Assembly (NCBI GenBank): GCA_020025545.1
Contig: JAHHRX010000022.1
Span: forward strand, 1 to 33,506
Length of the DNA: 33,506 nucleotides
Source of the DNA: Oscillospiraceae bacterium
Lineage (GTDB): Bacteria > Bacillota > Clostridia > Oscillospirales > Oscillospiraceae
Direction of reading: 5' to 3'
This document shows, in pieces, positions 16,951 through 23,344 of the stretch. Every line of letters begins with the position of its first letter. Positions within the stretch are counted from its first letter, which is position 1. Under the pieces are notes generated by a model, which was not told the DNA's origin, made no database searches, and was given only the letters and a program-made list of their open reading frames with translations. A program made the position numbers and the translations under genes.

Positions 16951-18327
16951 TTGGCAGAACGATTTGAAATTGTAGAAAAAGCTCTCCTAAGGATGCTTGA
17001 GGAGAAAAAGTACACGGCGCTGCGGGATCTGCTGGTGGTTATGAATCCCAGCGACATTGCAGCCCTGTTTGATGATTTGCAGGAGGAGCGGATCCCTCTG
17101 CTTTTCAGACTGCTGCCCAAAGAACTGGCGGCAGAAACCTTCGTGGAAATGGAGTCGGATGCACAGGAATTGCTGATTCAGGGCTTTTCGGATAACGAGC
17201 TGAAGGAAGTGCTGGACGAGCTTTATGTGGACGATGCCGCAGACCTTGTGGAAGAAATGCCCGCCAATGTGGTAAAGCGTATTTTAAGGCAGGCGGACCC
17301 GGATATGCGTACCTCCATCAACCAGATCCTGCGATACCCGGACAATTCCGCAGGCTCTATTATGACTACGGAGTATGTAACTTTGCGGCCGGATATGACA
17401 GTGGGGGAATCCATTCTTCGGATTCGTCGGCAGGGTATCGACAAGGAAACCATTTACACCTGCTATGTGACACAGGACCGTACCCTTGTAGGCCTTGTGA
17501 CGGTGAAGGATCTGCTGCTGGCAGAGGATGACGATATTCCCATCGGGGAAATCATGCTCACCAATCTGATTTCCGTCACCACCCATACAGATCAGGAAGA
17601 AGTGGCCCATATGTTCAGCAAGTATAACTTCCTTGCCCTGCCTGTTGTGGACGGAGAGCACCGCATTGTTGGTATCGTGACCTTTGACGATGCCATGGAT
17701 GTCATGGAAGACGAGGCTACGGAGGACATGGAAATCATGGCCGCTATGACCCCTTCCGAAAAAACCTATCTGAAAAGCTCTCCCTTTGAGCTATTCAAGC
17801 ACCGGATTCCGTGGCTGCTGTTGCTGATGGTTTCCGCAACCTTTACCGGCATGATTATATCCTCTTTTGAAGGTGCCCTCAGTATGCTGCCGGTGCTTAC
17901 CGCATTCATCCCCATGCTGATGGATACCGGCGGTAACTGCGGCTCCCAGTCTTCCGTTACCGTGATCCGTTCCCTGAGCCTTGACGAACTTCGTTTCAGC
18001 GATCTTGCCAAGGTTGTCTGGAAAGAAATCCGCACGGCTGTGCTGTGCAGCATAGTGCTGGCGGCGGCGTGTTTCCTGAAAATACTGCTGGTAGACCGTA
18101 TGCTGCTGCAAAATCCCAGTGTGAGCATGCTGGTAAACGGCGTGGTGTGCCTTACTTTGGCAGTTACCGTTATAATGGCAAAGGTGGTTGGCTGTACGCT
18201 GCCCCTGTTTGCAAAGAAGCTGGGCTTTGACCCGGCAGTTATGGCAAGCCCCTTCATCACCACCATCGTGGACGCTCTGTCCTTGCTGATATACTTCCTG
18301 TTTGCAAAGCTCCTGCTGGGAGTTTGA
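16951..18327 (+). CDS. mgtE: Magnesium transporter MgtE
   Basis: Mg2+-gated Mg2+ channel/transporter of the inner membrane. The 458 residues comprise an N-terminal superhelical domain (about 1-130, with MNPSDIAALFDDL), a pair of CBS domains (about 135-255, with IMTTEYVTL and IMLTNLISV) that sense cytosolic Mg2+, a connecting helix, and five membrane helices. The TM pore region includes PMLMDTGGNCGSQSS, whose GGNxGxQ pattern is diagnostic. The TTG start at 16951 is set by AAGGAGG nine bases upstream and the usual family N-terminus. Expression may be controlled by the leader ORF before it. Confidence 0.96.
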   Translation: MAERFEIVEKALLRMLEEKKYTALRDLLVVMNPSDIAALFDDLQEERIPLLFRLLPKELAAETFVEMESDAQELLIQGFSDNELKEVLDELYVDDAADLVEEMPANVVKRILRQADPDMRTSINQILRYPDNSAGSIMTTEYVTLRPDMTVGESILRIRRQGIDKETIYTCYVTQDRTLVGLVTVKDLLLAEDDDIPIGEIMLTNLISVTTHTDQEEVAHMFSKYNFLALPVVDGEHRIVGIVTFDDAMDVMEDEATEDMEIMAAMTPSEKTYLKSSPFELFKHRIPWLLLLMVSATFTGMIISSFEGALSMLPVLTAFIPMLMDTGGNCGSQSSVTVIRSLSLDELRFSDLAKVVWKEIRTAVLCSIVLAAACFLKILLVDRMLLQNPSVSMLVNGVVCLTLAVTVIMAKVVGCTLPLFAKKLGFDPAVMASPFITTIVDALSLLIYFLFAKLLLGV

Positions 18328-18341
18328 TCATGTGAATTTGA

Positions 18342-18371
18342 GCGGCAGCGACCCAAAGGGGTTGCTGCCGC
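18342..18371 (+). other. Hairpin downstream of mgtE
   Basis: A 13-bp GC-rich stem (18342-18354 with 18359-18371, one G-T pair) with an AAAG loop. No U-tract follows, so it may stabilise the 3' end rather than terminate. Confidence 0.5.
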
Positions 18372-18434
18372 CGTACTTCCCGGAAGACATGACAGCCCAG
18401 CCGGATTTGCATTTTTACCGGGAAACATAAAATC

Positions 18435-18475
18435 ATCCGGAGAAGTCACCATGGTGATTTCTCCGGATTTTCCGA
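18435..18475 (-). terminator. Bidirectional terminator shared by mgtE and asd
   Basis: A 16-bp stem (18435-18450 with 18453-18468, one G-T pair) has T-rich tails on both strands: ATTTTCC on plus and GATTTTATG on minus. It overlaps the last codons and the stop codon of asd. Confidence 0.82.
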
Positions 18476-19480
18476 TTCCTCCGCAGCCAGAAGCTCTGCA
18501 ATCTGGACGGCGTTGGTGGCGGCACCTTTTCGGATCTGGTCGCCGCAGCACCAAAGGGTGATACCGCATTCGTCTGTGAGATCCGGGCGAATCCGTCCCA
18601 CGAATACCAGATCCTGCCCGGAGGTATCCAGCGGCGTGGGGTAACGGTTATGCGCCAAATCATCCACCAGCAGACACCCGGGGGCACCGGCAATGACCCT
18701 GCGGGCAGCCTCCACGCTGACGGGTACATCAAAATGACAACTGACGGAAATAGAGTGGCTGCGCACTACCGGAACCCGAACGCAGGTGCAGCTGACTTTG
18801 AGCTCCGGCAGGTGCATGATCTTCCGGCCTTCGTTCTGCAGCTTCATTTCCTCGCTTGTATAGCCCCGGTATTGCGCGTTTCCGATCTGGGGGATCACAT
18901 TGTAAGCAATCTGGCAGGGGAAAACGCTTGGAGCACAGTGCTGCCCGTTGCGCAAAGCCTCTACCTCCTCGGCAAGCTCCAAAGGGCCGCCCGCTCCGGC
19001 ACCCGACACCGCTTGATAGGTGGAGACGGTCATGGAGCGGATGGGTGCAATGGCATTGAGGGCATTTACGGCGGTGACGGTGATGATGGTGGAGCAGTTG
19101 GGATTTGCAAGAATGCCGTGGTGCCCTCGGATATCCCCGGGGTTTACCTCCGGAACGATGAGGGGAACATGGTCTTCCAGCCGAAAGGCGGAGGAATTGT
19201 CCACAAAAACGGCACCGGATGCCACTATGGCGGGAGAAAAGGTCTTTGCAATTTCGTTTCCGGCGGCTCCCAGTACAATATCGGCTCCCGCAAAGGCTTC
19301 CTTTCGGGCTTCCTGCACGGGAATCATTTCTCCCCGGAAGGGGAGCTGTTTGCCGGCACTGCGGGCGCTGGCAAGAAGAATAAGTTTCCTCAGAGGAAAA
19401 TCCCGCTTTTCCAATATGCGCAGCATTTCCTGTCCCACGGCGCCGGTGGCACCGAGAATGGCAACGGTATCGGTTTTCAT
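18446..19480 (-). CDS. asd: Aspartate-semialdehyde dehydrogenase
   Basis: NADPH-dependent enzyme that reduces aspartyl phosphate to the semialdehyde, the branch point to lysine/diaminopimelate, threonine and methionine. The 344 residues start with the nucleotide-binding AILGATGAVGQEM, have the catalytic cysteine C129 in NPNCSTI, the conserved YQAVSGAGAGG, and the histidine in RSHSISV. GGGAGGA lies eight bases before the ATG. It is a single-gene unit flanked by mgtE (convergent) and def (divergent). Its stop codon lies inside the terminator hairpin, an economical arrangement. Confidence 0.95.
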   Translation of the reverse strand: MKTDTVAILGATGAVGQEMLRILEKRDFPLRKLILLASARSAGKQLPFRGEMIPVQEARKEAFAGADIVLGAAGNEIAKTFSPAIVASGAVFVDNSSAFRLEDHVPLIVPEVNPGDIRGHHGILANPNCSTIITVTAVNALNAIAPIRSMTVSTYQAVSGAGAGGPLELAEEVEALRNGQHCAPSVFPCQIAYNVIPQIGNAQYRGYTSEEMKLQNEGRKIMHLPELKVSCTCVRVPVVRSHSISVSCHFDVPVSVEAARRVIAGAPGCLLVDDLAHNRYPTPLDTSGQDLVFVGRIRPDLTDECGITLWCCGDQIRKGAATNAVQIAELLAAEESENPEKSPW

Positions 19481-19587
19481 ACAGGTGTCCTCCCGTTATA
19501 AAATAGCCATGAGCCAAAGGTCAAAGGCTTCGTGTACCATCCTATGGGGAAATACCGGGAAAGATGCCTGTCCCCGGGCTTTTTCCC

Positions 19588-19616
19588 TTGCCTTTTGGGA
19601 GAAAAGCGTATATCAT
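19588..19616 (+). promoter_or_regulatory. Probable promoter of the peptide deformylase gene
   Basis: TTGCCT (-35), a 17-base spacer and TATCAT (-10), about 38 bases upstream of the chosen start. Confidence 0.5.
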
Positions 19617-19653
19617 AAGAGCCGATACCCCCGCGAAAAAAGGAGCGATGTGT

Positions 19654-20067
19654 GTGGTGAAAGAACTGAACCATGACCCGATACTGCTGGCAAGAAAATC
19701 GGAAAATGCGGAAATATCGGATATTCCGGCGGCGCAGGATCTTCTGGATACGCTGCTTGCCCATCGGGAGGCATGTGTGGGCATGGCGGCCAATATGATC
19801 GGTGTCTATAAGAAAATCATCGTCTTTGCTGACGGCGAAAGCTATATGACCATGCTGAATCCGGAGATCATCCGGGCGCAGGAGCCTTATGATACCGAGG
19901 AAGGATGCCTTTCCCTGCTGGGCGGCCCCAGAAAAACGAAGCGCTACCGAAAGATCAAGGTGCGCTATCAGAATTTGCAAATGGAAACCCGGCTCAAAAC
20001 CTACACCGGCTGGACGGCACAGATCATCCAGCACGAGATAGACCACCTCAGCGGCATCCTGATATGA
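19654..20067 (+). CDS. def: Peptide deformylase-like protein, atypical motif 1
   Basis: Removes N-formyl groups from new proteins. The protein, 137 residues from the GTG at 19654, has motif 2 EGCLS (C85) and motif 3 HEIDH (H127, E128, H131), so the metal ligands and the catalytic Glu are intact. Motif 1, normally GxGxAAxQ, reads VGMAANMIG: the Gln that stabilises the transition state is Met48. I recall similar short clostridial PDF-like proteins with GMAANM, but the activity is uncertain. AAAAAGGAG lies eight bases before the GTG at 19654; an ATG at 19648 sits only two bases from it, and GTG 19657 is another option. A terminator follows. Confidence 0.8.
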   Translation: MVKELNHDPILLARKSENAEISDIPAAQDLLDTLLAHREACVGMAANMIGVYKKIIVFADGESYMTMLNPEIIRAQEPYDTEEGCLSLLGGPRKTKRYRKIKVRYQNLQMETRLKTYTGWTAQIIQHEIDHLSGILI

Positions 20068-20121
20068 AAAATTTCCCCGGCTTTTTGGCAGAGATGTCTA
20101 AGGGCAGCTGGTATGCTGGGT

Positions 20122-20154
20122 ACGGTACAGCTCCGTTTGGGGCTGTACCGTTTT
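20122..20154 (+). terminator. Terminator after the deformylase gene
   Basis: A 10-bp stem (20122-20131 with 20142-20151) with possible inner CC/GG pairs, followed by TTTTCCTT. Confidence 0.85.
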
Positions 20155-20297
20155 CCTTGGGCGAATGCACCCCAAGAAAAAGGCCTTTCCCCGAACAAGT
20201 CGGAAAAAGGCCTGACGCTCATACTGAATTGAAAGCGGGAGATGCACGAATGTCATTGCCAGCCGGGTAATACCGGCATCCATGCGGCGAGGATGGC
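20155..20297. other. Gene-free stretch with a minus-strand hairpin
   Basis: I see no gene here. The only clear element is the minus-strand terminator-like hairpin at 20181-20213. A minus-strand open frame across this stretch has no ribosome site. Confidence 0.5.
20174..20213 (-). terminator. Orphan minus-strand terminator-like hairpin
   Basis: AGGCCTTT (20181-20188) pairs with AAAGGCCT (20206-20213), with inner CCGA/TCGG pairs. On the minus strand it is followed by TTTTCTTGG. No intact minus-strand gene lies upstream of it before about 22420. Confidence 0.5.
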
Positions 20298-20326
20298 TTG
20301 ACATATCCCGTAAAATGTGATATGTT
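20298..20326 (+). promoter_or_regulatory. Promoter of the ABC exporter leader
   Basis: Perfect TTGACA (20298-20303), a 17-base spacer and TATGTT (20321-20326). The expected transcript start is near 20333, about 300 bases before the transporter. Confidence 0.65.
20301..20325. promoter_or_regulatory. Operator-like inverted repeat in the ABC promoter
   Basis: Perfect 7-base arms ACATATC and GATATGT, separated by 11 bases, cover the spacer and touch both the -35 and -10 boxes. This is where a TetR/MarR-type dimer would block the polymerase. No such regulator gene is in the window. Confidence 0.5.
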
Positions 20327-20368
20327 GATTATACTTTCTAAGAAGGGCGCTTTGGCGTGAGGTGTGAA

Positions 20369-20380
20369 ATGAACAACTAA
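20369..20380 (+). other. Minimal ORF (Met-Asn-Asn-stop) in the ABC leader
   Basis: ATGAACAACTAA is preceded four bases away by GAGGTG. A second short frame of 18 codons (MNCFGQKL...) runs 20398-20454 with a weak AGGA site. Either could be a regulatory leader ORF, but the support is only positional. Confidence 0.3.
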
Positions 20381-20513
20381 GTATTTCATCAGGAAACATG
20401 AATTGCTTCGGACAAAAGTTGATTGTCACGAGGTTATTCTGTTATGCCGAATGAGATACGAGCTTTTGCACACGATTGCCATCCTTTGGGAAGGGTATAT
20501 TGTATGTATTGCT

Positions 20514-20556
20514 GTGCCTGTTTTCGGCTTCGAAAACAGGCACTTTTTCTTGTTTC
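20514..20556 (+). terminator. Terminator inside the ABC exporter leader
   Basis: A perfect 12-bp stem (20514-20525 with 20532-20543) with a GGCTTC loop, followed by TTTTTCTTGTTT. It lies between the promoter and the transporter start and would end transcription before the gene unless overridden. Confidence 0.88.
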
Positions 20557-20629
20557 GGCGAAGGATTCCGATGGGTAATCGACCCAATCTTACCCGACAC
20601 AAATACCACATACAATGGAGACATATTTC

Positions 20630-22336
20630 ATGAAAAAACCATCTTTAATTCCATATTATCGTTCCTTCTTTCGGAACAATACCAAAGATTTTATCCTGGG
20701 AATGATTGCCACGGTAGCAGAGTCTGCCTGCGCTGTGGGAGTTGCCTGGCTCATCCAGCAGCTTCTGGATGCTTGTACCGGAAATCCTAATGCGTTGCCT
20801 TTTCATCAGCTGCTGGTGATTTCTGCCGGATTGTTGCTGGTTTATCTGGGATCCATTCAGCTGGATCGGTTTACAACATCCCGTTGCATTCCTAAGGCGA
20901 TGGCCCAATATAAGAGCTTTCTCTTTTCCCGAATCTCCCGAAAAAGCATCGCCGCCTTCCGTCAGGAAAATACGGCTACTTATCTCTCCGCAGTTGCCAA
21001 TGATACCCAGTCGATTCAGATGGGAGTTGGTGATCTGTTCAACGGAGCCAACAGCCTGCTGACACTGATTTGCGCCGTCTGCCTTATGGTTTGGTATTCT
21101 CCCATCATGACTTTGGCGGCATTGGCACTGGCAGTACTGTTTTTCATACTTTCCCTGCCTTTTAGCAAAAAACTGGTGGAAGCTGAAAAGGAGCTTTCTG
21201 ACTGCAACGAAGGGCTGACAGCTCGGTTTAAGGATTTCTTGACTGGTTTTCCTGTGGTCAAATCTTTTCAGGCAGAGAAAGAAATGGGCACCCTGTTTTC
21301 TGAAGATGTAGGCAAAAGCGCCAACGCAGATAAAAAGCGCCGGATGGCAAATCTGATGTTTTATTTCACCATCGACGGTGGCATTGCCGTAGCACGGATA
21401 TGTATTCTTCTTGTGGGCGCTTACCTCGCGATCACTGGCCGGGGTGTTTCCGCTGGCATGGTCATTGCATTTGCGGAACTGCTCAATCATGTGATGGCGC
21501 CGATGCAGCAGCTTCCTCTTTGTATCGCCGACCTGAGGGCCGCCAATGCCCTGATTCGCAAGGCAGCCGATAATCTGGAGAAGAACATTCGGGATGAAGG
21601 AAAAGATGTTCCTCCGGTGCTGGAAACCGGACTGGAGCTGCGGAATCTCTCTTTTGCCTATGAGCCGGGAAAGCCCGTACTGCAGGGCATTTCCCATACC
21701 TTCGAATCCGGAAAACGGTATGCTTTGGTAGGTGCCTCCGGCTGCGGAAAGTCCACCCTGCTGCAGCTGTTGATGGGGGGGAGCACCTACGACGGAGAAA
21801 TTCTCTGCGACGGACAGGAGCTGCAGGGCATCAGCAGCCGCTCTCTCTATGCCCTCGCATCCCTCATCTCTCAGAATGTATTTCTTTTTAACGCTACAAT
21901 TCTGGAAAATGTAACCATGTTCCGGGATTTTCCACAAGAGGAAACAGAGCAGGCGCTGCGCCTCTCCGGGCTATCCCAGCTGATTTCTCAAAAGGGAACC
22001 GATTTTCTATGCGGTGAAAACGGCTGCAATCTCTCCGGCGGCGAAAAACAGCGGATTTCCATTGCCAGATGTCTGCTCCGGAAAAGCAGCCTGCTGCTGG
22101 TGGATGAAGCCACTTCTTCTCTGGATGCAAAGACAGCAGCGCAGGTTTCTCAGGCGCTTCTGGATCTTGCCGGTGTCACTGAAATCGTGGTTACCCACTC
22201 TCTGGACGCTCAGCTTTTGCGGCAGTACGATGAGGTGATTGCAATCAAAGCCGGAAGCCTGATTGAAACCGGAACATTTGACGAGCTGATGGCGAAAAAA
22301 GGCTACTTTTATTCCCTCTACACCGTCACGCAGTAA
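20630..22336 (+). CDS. ABC half-exporter (fused membrane and ATPase domains)
   Basis: Single-chain ABC exporter of the MdlB/MsbA type, 568 residues, expected to work as a homodimer. The N-terminal ~310 residues form a six-helix membrane domain. The ATPase domain has Walker A GASGCGKST (from about 368), the signature LSGGEKQR (from about 468), Walker B LLLVDEATS and the H-loop THS. Substrate is unknown; drugs, peptides or lipids are all possible. I chose the ATG at 20630, with GGAG nine bases before it, over one at 20615. It is a single-gene unit with an unusual leader: operator-like promoter, short ORFs and an internal terminator. Confidence 0.9.
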   Translation: MKKPSLIPYYRSFFRNNTKDFILGMIATVAESACAVGVAWLIQQLLDACTGNPNALPFHQLLVISAGLLLVYLGSIQLDRFTTSRCIPKAMAQYKSFLFSRISRKSIAAFRQENTATYLSAVANDTQSIQMGVGDLFNGANSLLTLICAVCLMVWYSPIMTLAALALAVLFFILSLPFSKKLVEAEKELSDCNEGLTARFKDFLTGFPVVKSFQAEKEMGTLFSEDVGKSANADKKRRMANLMFYFTIDGGIAVARICILLVGAYLAITGRGVSAGMVIAFAELLNHVMAPMQQLPLCIADLRAANALIRKAADNLEKNIRDEGKDVPPVLETGLELRNLSFAYEPGKPVLQGISHTFESGKRYALVGASGCGKSTLLQLLMGGSTYDGEILCDGQELQGISSRSLYALASLISQNVFLFNATILENVTMFRDFPQEETEQALRLSGLSQLISQKGTDFLCGENGCNLSGGEKQRISIARCLLRKSSLLLVDEATSSLDAKTAAQVSQALLDLAGVTEIVVTHSLDAQLLRQYDEVIAIKAGSLIETGTFDELMAKKGYFYSLYTVTQ

Positions 22337-22372
22337 CTACCGGCATAGGGGATGGATTCGATATAGAAACAG

Positions 22373-22416
22373 GGCCGAGCACCACACTTCCGTGCGGTGC
22401 TCGGCCTTTTCTATTT
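22373..22416 (+). terminator. Terminator after the ABC exporter
   Basis: An 11-bp stem (22373-22383 with 22396-22406) extended by an inner CAC/GTG, followed by TTTTCTATTTT. It abuts the broken end of the minus-strand acetyltransferase remnant. Confidence 0.92.
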
Positions 22417-22420
22417 TGCC

Positions 22421-22727
22421 CGTTTTTCACCTGTCTGGCGCTGATCCACTCATAGTTTTCATCGGTCAGATAGGAACTGACCCATCCAATGTGGCTTCCT
22501 TCACAATCAATCTCAAATTTCCAGCGGGGCACATCATCGGGCATTTCCCGCATGGATTCATAGTACTCCGTCCAGCTTCTCCGCTCGGTATTGGCATCCG
22601 ATCTATCAATTTCCCAGGGGGCGTCCCAGTCCATCCACTGGGTTTCCGTGGTGAACCAGCGCACATAGTCCTCGATGTCGGATTCTTTCATATCCCGAAG
22701 GAGGATATTTTTAAATTGAATTTCCAT
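22421..22727 (-). pseudogene. Truncated GNAT acetyltransferase
   Basis: The reading frame starts MEIQFKNILLRDMKESDIED and looks like a normal GNAT N-terminal half through ENYEWISARQVKNGQ. It then runs straight into the terminator sequence of the neighbouring ABC gene and unrelated codons before a stop at 22326. The acetyl-CoA-binding half (QxxGxG/A motif) is missing, so the enzyme should be dead. The start at 22727 follows AAGGAAAAG and overlaps the upstream NTF2-like gene by 17 bases, so the pair was once an operon. A deletion with its right junction near 22420 is the simplest explanation. Confidence 0.7.
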
Positions 22728-23106
22728 TCTCTTTTCCTTCTTTGATTGGCGCTCCGATCTGCTTTTCCCTCCGCCATTGCGGGACTTCCCCATCATCGCC
22801 CCAGTATTCATCCATGGATGCAATCTTGTCATCTACGAGGCAGATAAAGGATGTACAGTGACAGGAAATCGTCCCGTCAAGGCTCTGAACATGGATTGCA
22901 GTTACAATCATGTCGCCGGACTCTACCATTCGCTCAATCTCTCCGGTCCATTGACCGGGGTATTCGCAGTTGGCCCGGATATATTCTTCTACCGTGAAAT
23001 GCTCATTGGTGTTATGCCAGTTTACATAGGCATCCGGTTGAAAATAGATTCGGATTGCATCGGCATCCTGCCGTAAAACTGCCGAAATAAAAGCACTGAT
23101 ATTCAT
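22711..23106 (-). CDS. NTF2-like (SnoaL-type) protein
   Basis: A 131-residue cytoplasmic protein of the nuclear transport factor 2-like superfamily. Typical signs are the N-terminal helices followed by YFQPDAYVNWHNTNEHFTVEEY, then alternating strands ending FICLVDDKIASMDEYWGDDGE. The family includes small-molecule isomerases, hydrolases and binding proteins, so the function cannot be named. AAAGGAGG lies six bases before the ATG. Its 3' end overlaps the start of the truncated acetyltransferase. The last ~20 residues (RREKQIGAPIKEGKENGNSI) fall outside the fold. Confidence 0.8.
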   Translation of the reverse strand: MNISAFISAVLRQDADAIRIYFQPDAYVNWHNTNEHFTVEEYIRANCEYPGQWTGEIERMVESGDMIVTAIHVQSLDGTISCHCTSFICLVDDKIASMDEYWGDDGEVPQWRREKQIGAPIKEGKENGNSI

Positions 23107-23342
23107 AGTCGTACCTCCTTTGCAGAAATCCCCATTTGCACCAAACCTCGATACAGAACACTTTCACAATCTCCGTAAATGGCATTTTAGGGAATTGTTT
23201 TCAAAGCAGCCACCAGCGCATCCACCGTTGGCAGCTGTGCCCAATCATAAAAGACCGTATAGTCCCGATTTCACGGCAATGCGCGCTACCGTAATTTCAG
23301 TAAACTGTCCTCAGTCACCCCGGCTTTTCCGCCGGGGATTTT
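23107..23342. other. Spacer with gene remnant and hairpin
   Basis: The stretch contains the 5' region of the NTF2-like gene, a frameshifted coding remnant (23187-23310, minus) and a hairpin just after the GTPase stop (23318-23337). I see no consensus promoter. Confidence 0.5.
23187..23310 (-). pseudogene. Frameshifted C-terminal remnant of an unidentified gene
   Basis: Minus-strand translation gives FTEITVARIAVKSG in one frame and, one base out of phase, DYTVFYDWAQLPTVDALVAAL with a stop at 23187-23189. Joined, these read like one natural C-terminus, so a single-base indel near 23260-23270 is likely. No start or ribosome site remains. I do not recognise the family. Confidence 0.4.
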
Positions 23343-23344
23343 TC
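23318..23344 (+). terminator. Terminator-like hairpin beside the GTPase-NYN stop
   Basis: CCCCGGC (23318-23324) pairs with GCCGGGG (23331-23337), loop TTTTCC, followed on the plus strand by ATTTTTC. The U-tract fits a plus-strand transcript, but the nearest gene end is the minus-strand GTPase. On that strand no T-run follows. Confidence 0.5.

Noticed and set aside
19481..19530. TTGACC/TATAAC promoter for asd on the minus strand
   Set aside because: An 18-base spacer and a start point inside the ribosome binding site make it doubtful; not listed as a feature.
19566..19586. CCGGG/CCCGG hairpin followed by CTTTTT upstream of def
   Set aside because: The stem is only about five pairs with a long loop; too weak to call a terminator.
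20098..20304. 68-codon minus-strand open frame beside def
   Set aside because: It covers two hairpins and lacks a ribosome site; no recognisable family.
20403..20633. 76-codon open frame across the ABC exporter leader
   Set aside because: It runs through the intrinsic terminator and has no ribosome site; better read as leader RNA.
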